Assembly (NCBI GenBank): GCA_016839245.1
Contig: JAEOUN010000113.1
Coordinates: 1 to 64,000, forward strand
Reading direction: 5' to 3'
From: Candidatus Thorarchaeota archaeon
Lineage (GTDB): Archaea > Asgardarchaeota > Thorarchaeia > Thorarchaeales > Thorarchaeaceae
DNA length: 64,000 nt
Position numbers and translations under genes: made by a program
The notes under the pieces: generated by a model
What the model was told of the DNA's origin: nothing
What the model saw: only the letters and a program-made list of their open reading frames with translations
Databases searched by the model: none
Part shown: positions 18,150 through 25,997 of the stretch, in pieces
How the letters are laid out: the number at the start of each line of letters is the position of its first letter
Position numbering within the stretch: the stretch's first letter is position 1

Positions 18150-19061
18150 ATGATGCATGGTGAATTATCTATCTTTCATGTTGACGCTTTCACAGATACG
18201 CGGTATGGAGGCAATCCTGCCTCAGTAGTCATAGGGGCTGATCGATTGGAAGACGAAATGCTTCACAAGATTGCCAGCGAAATGAATACCCGAGAAAGTG
18301 TCTTTGTCATGCAATCAAAAAAGGCAAATTTCCGATTTAGATATTTCACGCCAAAGAGTGAGATTGGTTTTTCAGGACATCCTACAATTGCAGCCTTTCA
18401 TGCCCTCCTTGGAGAGGGTTTAGTTGAGGTCGTTAAAGATGTAACAATGGTCACTCTTGAAACTAATGTTGGTTTACTTGATATAGAGATTGTTAAGAAT
18501 GAGTCCACATCAATGCATGAAATTCAAATAACCCACAAAAAACCAGAGTTTCTTGAAACCTATGACCCTAAGGACTACCTTGAAGCACTAGGTCTCTCGC
18601 TTGCAGATTTTCATTCACCTAATCCTATTCAAACAGTGAGTACAGGGACTCCTCATCTTATATTACCTCTATCAACGATGCGTGCTTTAGATAGAATAAA
18701 GCCTGATTGGGACAGACTTATGGAACTTCAGAAGAATTCCGATTATGCTTCAATGAGCGTCTTCACACGAGAAACTAGGAATCCAACTTCTGATGCTCAA
18801 GTTAGGCATTTTGCTCCTGCACTCGGTGTATACGAGGATCCAGTTTCTGGCTCAGCGGCTGGTAGTCTGGGTAGCTATCTTATTCGATACGGATTCATGG
18901 AACCTTCGCTCCCAGTTACAAGTATTGTCATTGAGCAAGGATATCATGTTGGTCGTCCTGGAAAAATCTTTGTTGAGGTCCGAGGTAATCAAGAGAGTAT
19001 TACTCAAGTCAAAGTTAGTGGAACTGGAGTATTGATATTCAAAGGAACACTCTTCTATTAG
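18150..19061 (+). CDS. PhzF-family isomerase/epimerase
   Basis: A 303-aa protein with the duplicated hotdog-like diaminopimelate-epimerase fold. The N-terminal signature DAFTDTRYGGNPASVV is diagnostic of PhzF. RESVFVM carries the conserved catalytic Glu, GFSGHPTIAAFHAL matches the G-x-GHPT motif of the first half, and EDPVSGSAAGSLGSYL the phosphate/carboxylate loop of the second half. Archaeal members are not phenazine enzymes and their substrates are mostly unknown. Two ATGs at 18150 and 18153 are equally possible starts. Lies upstream of the TldD gene on the same strand. Confidence 0.85.
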   Translation: MMHGELSIFHVDAFTDTRYGGNPASVVIGADRLEDEMLHKIASEMNTRESVFVMQSKKANFRFRYFTPKSEIGFSGHPTIAAFHALLGEGLVEVVKDVTMVTLETNVGLLDIEIVKNESTSMHEIQITHKKPEFLETYDPKDYLEALGLSLADFHSPNPIQTVSTGTPHLILPLSTMRALDRIKPDWDRLMELQKNSDYASMSVFTRETRNPTSDAQVRHFAPALGVYEDPVSGSAAGSLGSYLIRYGFMEPSLPVTSIVIEQGYHVGRPGKIFVEVRGNQESITQVKVSGTGVLIFKGTLFY

Positions 19062-19071
19062 TTAATAATCC

Positions 19072-20532
19072 ATGAACTCCCAAAGAATGCTTTGCTCCAA
19101 AGACTTATACTTGGTTCATATCACGAAAGCTCTCGTGAACATTATGCTCGATGTCATGGCCACTGCGATAGAGAATATTTCCGAGAAAGGTGTTACCTTT
19201 GCAGACATACGCCAGGAGTCTTTGGCATCCACTGATATAATGGTTATTAATGGTAATTTACGCCGACTAAGTAAAGCAACAAGAGCGGGTACAATTGCAC
19301 GAACGCTGGTTGGTGAATGTTGGGGAACGGCTTCTACTTCAGAACCTCTAACATTAGAAACCTGTACTAATTTACTTAAAGAGGCAATAGATGGAGCAAA
19401 GGCGAATTCTCGGTTTTCACGAAAATCTCTTGATTTTTCAGACATAAAACCAATAGAACAAACGAGTTGGCAAAACTGCAAAGTTGATCCTGAGAGAATT
19501 TCAACTGAAGAGAAACTCGATTTTATCATGAATATCGATAAGTTTCAACAGATTGATGACCGAATTGTGAATAGAAATTCGATATATAATGATACAAAGA
19601 GAACTTGCCACTTGGTTAATTCTATAGGCTCTAAATTGGAATGGGATGAGATTCGAATCAGAGCTGCGCTGCAGCCGGTTGCAAGAGAGGGGAATAAAAT
19701 GCAATTCAACTACGACGTTCGTAGTGGAAGAGTTGGTTACGAACTCATCCAAAATATCGATCCCGAACCATTTTGTACAGAGTGTGCTCAGGGAGCTATT
19801 GAACTTCTGAGTGCAGAAAAGCCGCCTTCTGGAACAATGACTGTAATTGCAGATGGTGATATTTCAGGATTGATAGCGCATGAAGTGTGTGGTCATGCAA
19901 GTGAGGCTGACGAAGTCGTCAAGAAACGTTCATTCCTTACTGATGTGGTTGGTGTCAAGGTAGGTACTGATCTTGTTACTATGGTCGATGATGGTACTCT
20001 AAAAGATCAATCTGGTAGTTTTCCTTTTGATTCAGAGGGGACACCTTCTTCTCGAACTATAATTATTGAAGATGGTGTTTACAAAGGTTATTTGCACACC
20101 CTTGAAACTGCAATAATGATGGGTGTATCTCCGACTGGAAATGGTCGAGCTCAAGACTACAATCGTCGAATTTATGCAAGAATGAGTAACACGTTTTTTG
20201 ATGTTGGTGATTGGAGCGATGAAGAGATCATTGCTGAAACAAAAGAAGGACTCTATGTCAATCGAGGTTTATCTGGAATGGAGGATGTAGTCGGAGGCGG
20301 AGTGCAATGCTCTGCGCTCAAAGGCTATCTCATTAAGAATGGCGAAATTACTCAGATTGTGCGAAGCATGAGTCTTGCTGGGAAAGTGATGGATATTTTG
20401 AAAACAGTTGATGCAGTCGGCAACAAACTAAGATTTTCTGCAGGAACCTGCGGAAAAGGTGAAGAAGACTTTGTGCCTGTATCCTCCGGTGGCCCTCATA
20501 TGAGGATGGAGATGGTTGTTGGAGGTGGCTAA
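19072..20532 (+). CDS. tldD: TldD-like metalloprotease subunit
   Basis: The TldD partner of the TldD/TldE (PmbA) heterodimeric zinc protease, which cleaves small or unfolded peptides in the cytoplasm. The metal site is IAHEVCGHASEADEV (HExxxH plus downstream Glu) near residue 273. Later conserved stretches are GTPSSRTIIIEDGVYKGYL and NRGLSGMEDVVGGG. Full length. The ATG at 19072 lacks a clear SD and adds about 25 residues ahead of the family's usual beginning; ATGs at 19141 or 19153 are realistic alternatives. One base separates its stop from the TldE start. Confidence 0.9.
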   Translation: MNSQRMLCSKDLYLVHITKALVNIMLDVMATAIENISEKGVTFADIRQESLASTDIMVINGNLRRLSKATRAGTIARTLVGECWGTASTSEPLTLETCTNLLKEAIDGAKANSRFSRKSLDFSDIKPIEQTSWQNCKVDPERISTEEKLDFIMNIDKFQQIDDRIVNRNSIYNDTKRTCHLVNSIGSKLEWDEIRIRAALQPVAREGNKMQFNYDVRSGRVGYELIQNIDPEPFCTECAQGAIELLSAEKPPSGTMTVIADGDISGLIAHEVCGHASEADEVVKKRSFLTDVVGVKVGTDLVTMVDDGTLKDQSGSFPFDSEGTPSSRTIIIEDGVYKGYLHTLETAIMMGVSPTGNGRAQDYNRRIYARMSNTFFDVGDWSDEEIIAETKEGLYVNRGLSGMEDVVGGGVQCSALKGYLIKNGEITQIVRSMSLAGKVMDILKTVDAVGNKLRFSAGTCGKGEEDFVPVSSGGPHMRMEMVVGGG

Positions 20533-20533
20533 A

Positions 20534-21895
20534 ATGAACATTGCTGATAGTGCAGAAAAGACTGTTGCCATAGCTGAAAAGAATGGTGCAACACAAGCTG
20601 AAGTATATTCTATTCAGGTCAAGACAACAAGTACATACATTGACGATGATATCCCAAAGATTAGTGGTTCAATAATCGAATCCGGAATTGGTGTGAAATT
20701 CATTCTTGGCAAAAAGATTGGATTCACGAGTTCGACTCTTGCTCAAGAGGATCCAAAAGATGTCGTTGCACGAGCCATGTCGATTGCTCGGATGAGTAAC
20801 GACGATATGAAATTCGTATCTCTTCCCGATCCGCAGAAGGCTTCTGGCTCTCCAGATACGTTCTATGATAAAACGACCGCTTTGGTTGATAGTTCTGTTC
20901 TGGTTGAGAAGGCAATGGAGGTTGTACATGGCGCATCTGCTGACAATGTTACAGTACCTAATGGCACACTTCGTGCCAGCTCGGTCGAGTATCATATATG
21001 CAATTCTTTAGGACTAGATGCTGGCTCAAAAGGTACAATTGTCTTTGGTTTCTTCACCGCTAAATCACAGCATAATTCTAGTGTTGGCGAAGGAGTCCAA
21101 CGTTGCTGGTCGAGAAAACTCTCAACAATCGATTTTACTCATATTGGTGAAATCTTGAAAAGTCAGGCCTTGAGTGTCCTCGAAGCTAAAGATTTCAAAG
21201 AAAAATGGGATGACGCTGTAGCTGTCTTAGCTCCAAGTGAAGGGAGTGAGATGATTTATAGCTTGGTAGGATTTGCTGTTAATGGTGAGAATGTCAATAG
21301 ACGGTCTAGTCCCTGGGCAGATAAAGTTGGAGATGTCGTTGCCAGTGAGAATTTATCTATAATGGATAATGGCAGGTCGGAACTTGGTCTTCTCAGTGGA
21401 ATAGTGGATGATGAAGGCGTTCCCACTCAACAGACGTCGCTTATCGAAAAAGGAGTACTTACGTCCTATCTTTTTGATAGTTACAATGCAAAGCAGCTTG
21501 ATTTGAAATCTACTGGAAATGGTATTCGAAGAGTTGCCCGAGACCTAGCTGGACGTTTTGCGATCCCTGCAGCATGTGCTGGAACAACAATGGAAGTCAA
21601 ACCGAGCAAGAAGTCTATAGATGATATCATAGGCGAGGTAAAACATGGTGTCTATGTAGAGCATTTTGCATGGCCAATTGTTGATTCCCTATCTGGAACC
21701 TTTTCAAATGAGATTCGAAATGGGCGAGTCATAAAGGATGGAGAGCTTGGACCCCATATCAAACATGCATTGTGGGTAGGCAATTTATATGAATCAATAA
21801 AAGGAGATATTCTTGTTGCAAATGATCCAGAAGTCCACGACAAACGTATCGTTCCTACAATTGCCTTTCCAAATACAGAAATTGTAGGTCAATAA
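20534..21895 (+). CDS. pmbA: TldE/PmbA-like protease subunit
   Basis: About 453 aa, homologous to TldD but lacking the HExxxH site, as expected for TldE, which forms the complex with TldD. Recognisable family stretches include GIGVKFILGKKIGFTSS, the LAPSEGSEMIYSLVGFAVNG segment and VYVEHFAWPIVDSLSGTFS. The ATG at 20534 is chosen because a strong SD (GGAGGTG, 20521-20527) lies six bases ahead, inside the end of tldD; a TTG at 20516 would lie upstream of that SD. The arrangement indicates coupled synthesis of the two subunits. Confidence 0.88.
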   Translation: MNIADSAEKTVAIAEKNGATQAEVYSIQVKTTSTYIDDDIPKISGSIIESGIGVKFILGKKIGFTSSTLAQEDPKDVVARAMSIARMSNDDMKFVSLPDPQKASGSPDTFYDKTTALVDSSVLVEKAMEVVHGASADNVTVPNGTLRASSVEYHICNSLGLDAGSKGTIVFGFFTAKSQHNSSVGEGVQRCWSRKLSTIDFTHIGEILKSQALSVLEAKDFKEKWDDAVAVLAPSEGSEMIYSLVGFAVNGENVNRRSSPWADKVGDVVASENLSIMDNGRSELGLLSGIVDDEGVPTQQTSLIEKGVLTSYLFDSYNAKQLDLKSTGNGIRRVARDLAGRFAIPAACAGTTMEVKPSKKSIDDIIGEVKHGVYVEHFAWPIVDSLSGTFSNEIRNGRVIKDGELGPHIKHALWVGNLYESIKGDILVANDPEVHDKRIVPTIAFPNTEIVGQ

Positions 21896-21903
21896 GGGAG
21901 TCT

Positions 21904-21930
21904 AGTGATGAGATTTATTGACTCATCACT
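21904..21930 (+). terminator. Hairpin after the TldD/TldE operon
   Basis: AGTGATGAG and CTCATCACT form a 9-bp perfect stem with a 9-nt loop, 9 bp after the stop. The following sequence is only pyrimidine-rich, so termination is likely but not certain. Confidence 0.5.
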
Positions 21931-21992
21931 TACTCTCATCATCATCGTTTATCTCTAAACATTTGTTCGACAAAATCAGAAATGCTAAAAAG

Positions 21993-22014
21993 GGACTTGA
22001 TTCGAATCAAGTCC
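21993..22014. promoter_or_regulatory. 22-bp perfect palindrome upstream of GGPP synthase
   Basis: GGACTTGATTC followed directly by its reverse complement GAATCAAGTCC. It ends 23 bp before the TTG start of the prenyl synthase gene, in the position of a promoter-proximal operator. No spacer separates the arms, which favours a dimeric repressor site over an RNA hairpin. Confidence 0.45.
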
Positions 22015-22037
22015 ATCTGTTTTAAGAGAGGATCACT

Positions 22038-23117
22038 TTGGAATTCGAAGAAACAACTAAGAATGAGTATGAAGCTATTAACCAAGCTCTTCACAAATTC
22101 TTTGACACACGTATTGAGAGAGCAAAGACTCTAAGTCCTTCTCACGTTCAATATTATGATTACATTAAAGAATACATAATGCGCGGTGGCAAGCGTTTTA
22201 GACCAATTGCTGTCATAATTGCGTATAGAGCTGTAACTGGAAAGACTCCACCGGAGAACTACTACAGAGCAGCTTGTACAGTTGAGATTCTTCATAATGC
22301 CTCATTATTGCACGATGATCTCATTGATCATGATGAAACCAGACGTGGCGGACCAACCTTTCATGCAAAGTATCGTGAATGGTATAGGAACGCAGTTTCC
22401 TCCAATCCAGAGAAAGCTGCTCATTTTGGAATGACAGCTGCAATTCTTGGTGGAGACTCTCTCATGAACTTTGGCGCAGCTGCTATCACGGAAGCAAATT
22501 TGGATCCCGATATTGCATCAAAATGCCACGCAATGTATGAACAGAGCTTCGAAGGACTAGTAGAAGGTGTTCTTCTTGAGATGTCCATGATTAGTAATCC
22601 AAAGGCTTCAATTGAAATGTATCTTGAAATGATCCGGATGAAGACAGCAATTCTTCTTGAAAAAGCTCTTCTCATTGGTGGCATCCTAGGTCGGGCAAGT
22701 GATTCCCAGTTAGAAGCTCTCAGCGAGTTTGGTGTCAAGGTTGGACAGGCATTCCAAATTCAAGATGATATTCTGGGCTCTTTTGGAGATGAAGAGGTAA
22801 CTGGAAAGGCTGCTGATGGTGATATCAAAGAAGCAAAGAAGACCATGTTAGTCATTCAGGCTGGACACTTATGTAATTCATCTCAACGAGAGCGTCTTTC
22901 CCAATTATTAGGCAAGGATGGTATCACTGATGATGAGGTTGAGCAAGTTCGCAATATCTTTCGTGATAGTGGAGCTTTAGATGCGACAGGTCAATTGATG
23001 AACAAGCTTCTTCAAGAAGGTCAGAAAGCTTTGGACAGAGCTGAACCTCCCTTCAATGAAAAGTATAAGCAATATATGCTGAGTCTATCTGATTTCCTAG
23101 TAAGAAGAGATTACTAA
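22038..23117 (+). CDS. Geranylgeranyl diphosphate synthase-type polyprenyl synthetase
   Basis: Head-to-tail prenyl transferase that elongates allylic diphosphates with IPP to make the isoprenoid chains of archaeal lipids. The first Asp-rich motif is LLHDDLIDHDETRRG, the second QIQDDILGSFGDEEVTGK, with GGKRFRP near residue 50 for IPP binding. Length of 359 aa is typical. There is no ATG; the TTG at 22038 follows GAGAGGAT at a good distance. Chain length (C15, C20 or longer) cannot be fixed from the sequence alone. Pairs logically with the tetraether-synthase-like enzyme at 14600. Ends overlapping the next, convergent gene by four bases. Confidence 0.88.
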   Translation: MEFEETTKNEYEAINQALHKFFDTRIERAKTLSPSHVQYYDYIKEYIMRGGKRFRPIAVIIAYRAVTGKTPPENYYRAACTVEILHNASLLHDDLIDHDETRRGGPTFHAKYREWYRNAVSSNPEKAAHFGMTAAILGGDSLMNFGAAAITEANLDPDIASKCHAMYEQSFEGLVEGVLLEMSMISNPKASIEMYLEMIRMKTAILLEKALLIGGILGRASDSQLEALSEFGVKVGQAFQIQDDILGSFGDEEVTGKAADGDIKEAKKTMLVIQAGHLCNSSQRERLSQLLGKDGITDDEVEQVRNIFRDSGALDATGQLMNKLLQEGQKALDRAEPPFNEKYKQYMLSLSDFLVRRDY

Positions 23118-23761
23118 GGTGGGTATGCTTGACTTCCAGATTCAATAATTCTAAGGCTTAGAAGTACTACTTCTTCACCCTTGGAATTAATGAATCTCTC
23201 CATTTCTTTGTAGGTTTGAGGTAGTTTCTCTTGTACATACTTCAAGAACGCCTTTCGTGACTCAGCAAGAGCTTGACGCATTGCCTCAACATGATGAATT
23301 ATTGATGGCTGTTCCCCTTTCCTATGAAGAAACGATTGTCTTTGCATGTTCTTTTCTAGGAGTTTAATGATATTTTCCGCTAGGTTTCTTGATTCACTTA
23401 CCACTTTCTCCCCCATTGGCAATTCCTTAGACCTTTTTCTTTCTTCAGCTTCTTTTGCCTGTTCAATGAATTGTTTGACTTCTTCTGGTGTTAATGCTTC
23501 TTCTTCAATTTCTGACTCAATTACCAGTCGTTTCCATGCCCGTTTTCTTTGAAATTCGACAGGTGCAATGTAACCATTTGCTTCCATTCTTCTCAAGTAT
23601 CTACGAAACATATCCTCAGTCATGAGTGAACTCTTTGCAGACATAATTAGGAATTTTTGGAAAAGAACAGCCTCGAATTCAATGACTGCCCATCCAAAAG
23701 CACGTATTATGCCTATTTCCACTTCTCTCTCTAAGTCGTCTGATCGCATCCCAATAGACAT
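23114..23761 (-). CDS. Unrecognised helical protein, possible winged-helix N-terminus
   Basis: A 215-aa soluble protein, strongly charged. Residues 30-85 (FQKFLIMSAKSSLMTEDMF followed by RRMEANGYIAPV) resemble a winged helix with a recognition helix and wing. The middle, about 90-135, is a Glu/Lys-rich probable coiled coil, and the C-terminal third is helical. No signal peptide, cysteines or catalytic motif. Three Met codons cluster at the start and the precise start is unsure. It may be a DNA-binding regulator, but nothing around it specifies a target. Confidence 0.5.
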   Translation of the reverse strand: MSIGMRSDDLEREVEIGIIRAFGWAVIEFEAVLFQKFLIMSAKSSLMTEDMFRRYLRRMEANGYIAPVEFQRKRAWKRLVIESEIEEEALTPEEVKQFIEQAKEAEERKRSKELPMGEKVVSESRNLAENIIKLLEKNMQRQSFLHRKGEQPSIIHHVEAMRQALAESRKAFLKYVQEKLPQTYKEMERFINSKGEEVVLLSLRIIESGSQAYPP

Positions 23762-23906
23762 CCTTACCCCACCGATGTCTCATGAATCTACCATCTTATG
23801 GTTTAAAATACATATGAAGATTTGCGGATGGAATGCGATTCGATTTATACTATAAACTAAATGAGAAACTGGAATAATCGTCTTTTTTTCAAAGCTAAAA
23901 TTCTTG

Positions 23907-23955
23907 ATAAAAAAGAAGAGAGGTGCAGCATTTTTCCAAATACTGCATTCCTCTT
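23907..23955 (-). terminator. Terminator of the zinc phospholipase-like gene
   Basis: Read on the minus strand, a stem of CTGCA and CCTCT elements (23919-23930 with 23941-23955, two-base bulge) is followed by CTTCTTTTTT. It lies about 35 bp after the stop codon of the gene at 23989. Confidence 0.5.
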
Positions 23956-23988
23956 TTAATTTCGTTCAAAGATGAATATTTCAAACTA

Positions 23989-25926
23989 TTAGCGTCTAGA
24001 TTTTCCAATAATCACTATAAGAGCAATCACAACTAATGTACCACCAACTGCTCCTATGAGTAACATTAGATTTATCGGAGTTGATCCGCCAGTTGTAGTC
24101 GTTGTACCTGTTGTTGTAGTAGTTGTCGTAGTGGTAGTCGTAGTAGTTGTGGTTTCTTCAGGCCATTCAATTGTGAAATAAGCTCGTGTAGCAATATTGC
24201 CTGCTTCGTCTTCTGCCTCTATTAGAAAATCAACAGAACCATTCTCCACATCTGAAATGATTGCTGAGTAATTTCCATTACCCTCAGTTGCCATCGGTAA
24301 GGTGATATCGTGTGTACCATTATTATACTTCAATGAAACACTGGCAACGCCACTTGGATCTGATACAGTTATGTTAAATGCAACATTCTCTCCCTCTGTT
24401 GGTGATGTTGGCGACCATTGGATATTACTGATTCGAGGGCCAACTTCATCAACCTCAGGTATTTCATCATCTGACCTATTAGCTACAGCCCATTGAAGGA
24501 AGTTTTCTAAAAGCTGAATATTCTCGAAAACAAGGTCTCCATAGTCAAAATTGCTGAAGAATGTCGTTCCACCAACGAAAAGTCTTCCTGTACCTATCTC
24601 TTCAGCTGCAGCAAGCGGTATTTGATTGCCCCACTCGCCATCCATTTGATCATCGTAAACTACAGTTATTTCAGGTGATTCTTGATCTGTTTGATATGCT
24701 GTGACATCTGCATAGATAATTGGTAATATTGGATCATCATCTAAGAAGTACAGACTACTTGGTGAGAAGAATGATATTGCATCCACATTATAGGTCAAAT
24801 TGACTGTATCTATTGGACTAGGTATCGTATATATATCATTGTACCATGGATTATATGTCCCTTCCATGTAGACATTATCGTCATTGATTCTAATGTTTGA
24901 ATTTATCCCAGACAAGACCTCGTTCATTATTAGATTGTCTTTATACCAATCAAAATCCCCTCTTCCTGTGAGAAGAATCGACTTGTCTCCACTTTGGAAC
25001 CAGGCTGTTATTGCTGCCAACTCATCAACTGTGTACGAGTCCTCCGCACATGTCATGATGAGGAGGTCTACAGTTGTTAGACTACTAGTTGTAATCTCTG
25101 TTGTTCGTTCAATCAATTCATAGCCATAGATTGCAAGTGTTTGGTTCAATGCTGTCAGATCATCAGGTGCATAATCATTCTGATGTGCATAATCAATCAT
25201 TGCTACATGTTCGAAAGTGATTGTGACATCAGGTGCATTAATTCCAATAGTGAGGTTATAAAAGAGCTTCAGCACTCCTTCAATTGCCATATCCAGACAA
25301 TCCTCAGTCAATGCTTTGATGGTTGAATTTGTCGCTATTGCTTCGTCATCCCCGGTGGGATAAGCATCGTAGATCATGTCATAATACTGATTTGAATACG
25401 TTGCAGAGTCGACAACTAATTGACTGACATTAGTGATTATTCCTTCGCTTGGCGTGGAAATTGTCAGAGATCCAAGATTATTGTTGATATCTGTTTCGTA
25501 AGCTGAATGACCATCCCAGTAAACATCAGTGTGGACAGGAATACAGGGATCTGCATAATAATGTGACATCACTCCTGCTGCGAAGAATCCATAATCCCAG
25601 TTCTCAGTCGTGAAGTTAGCACGAGCAAAATCATACCATCTAGCAGCTGACGCCGGGGCATCCCCATAACCAGATTCTGGATAGTAGAGATGATTTTCCC
25701 AATCTTGCCAGAGAACATCCGGAGCAACAGCACCGCTTAAGAGTTCTTGTGTATAAAATTTAAAGGCATTTTCCCAACTACTATTTCCAATATTTTCAAC
25801 CGCTTGATTTACGATGAAGTAATGTGCTGCATGTCCCCACGCATCAACTTTTACAGTGGGGAAAAACGCAGCCGATGTAAATAATGGAAGTAATAGAATA
25901 ATTAGTACTGCACTAGATTTTTTCAT
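23989..25926 (-). CDS. Secreted, membrane-anchored zinc phospholipase C/S1-P1-nuclease-like protein
   Basis: A 645-aa exported protein. Signal peptide at residues 1-29 ending VDA, so cleavage would leave Trp30 as the mature N-terminus; in zinc-dependent phospholipase C the N-terminal Trp is itself a zinc ligand. WGHAAHYFIVNQA and the later SHYYADPCIPVHTD match the metal sites of that family. A second domain (about 230-490) is an alpha/beta ectodomain that sorts with the two secreted neighbours. An Ig-like domain (about 500-590), a Thr-rich stretch, a transmembrane helix and a basic KSRR end follow. It would face outside the cell. The substrate (phospholipid or nucleic acid) is unknown. Confidence 0.68.
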   Translation of the reverse strand: MKKSSAVLIILLLPLFTSAAFFPTVKVDAWGHAAHYFIVNQAVENIGNSSWENAFKFYTQELLSGAVAPDVLWQDWENHLYYPESGYGDAPASAARWYDFARANFTTENWDYGFFAAGVMSHYYADPCIPVHTDVYWDGHSAYETDINNNLGSLTISTPSEGIITNVSQLVVDSATYSNQYYDMIYDAYPTGDDEAIATNSTIKALTEDCLDMAIEGVLKLFYNLTIGINAPDVTITFEHVAMIDYAHQNDYAPDDLTALNQTLAIYGYELIERTTEITTSSLTTVDLLIMTCAEDSYTVDELAAITAWFQSGDKSILLTGRGDFDWYKDNLIMNEVLSGINSNIRINDDNVYMEGTYNPWYNDIYTIPSPIDTVNLTYNVDAISFFSPSSLYFLDDDPILPIIYADVTAYQTDQESPEITVVYDDQMDGEWGNQIPLAAAEEIGTGRLFVGGTTFFSNFDYGDLVFENIQLLENFLQWAVANRSDDEIPEVDEVGPRISNIQWSPTSPTEGENVAFNITVSDPSGVASVSLKYNNGTHDITLPMATEGNGNYSAIISDVENGSVDFLIEAEDEAGNIATRAYFTIEWPEETTTTTTTTTTTTTTTGTTTTTGGSTPINLMLLIGAVGGTLVVIALIVIIGKSRR

Positions 25927-25997
25927 GGCTTAACTAATCGCGATTGCAGGTTTTAAGTGGTGCGATTGACATAGTCAGTTCGCACACACTTATCTAC

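Noticed and set aside
24092..24160. Repeated GTAGT/GTTGT units resembling a microsatellite or short repeat array
   Set aside because: On the coding strand they are consecutive Thr codons of the secreted protein's linker, as also at 28697-28747. No spacers, so not CRISPR.
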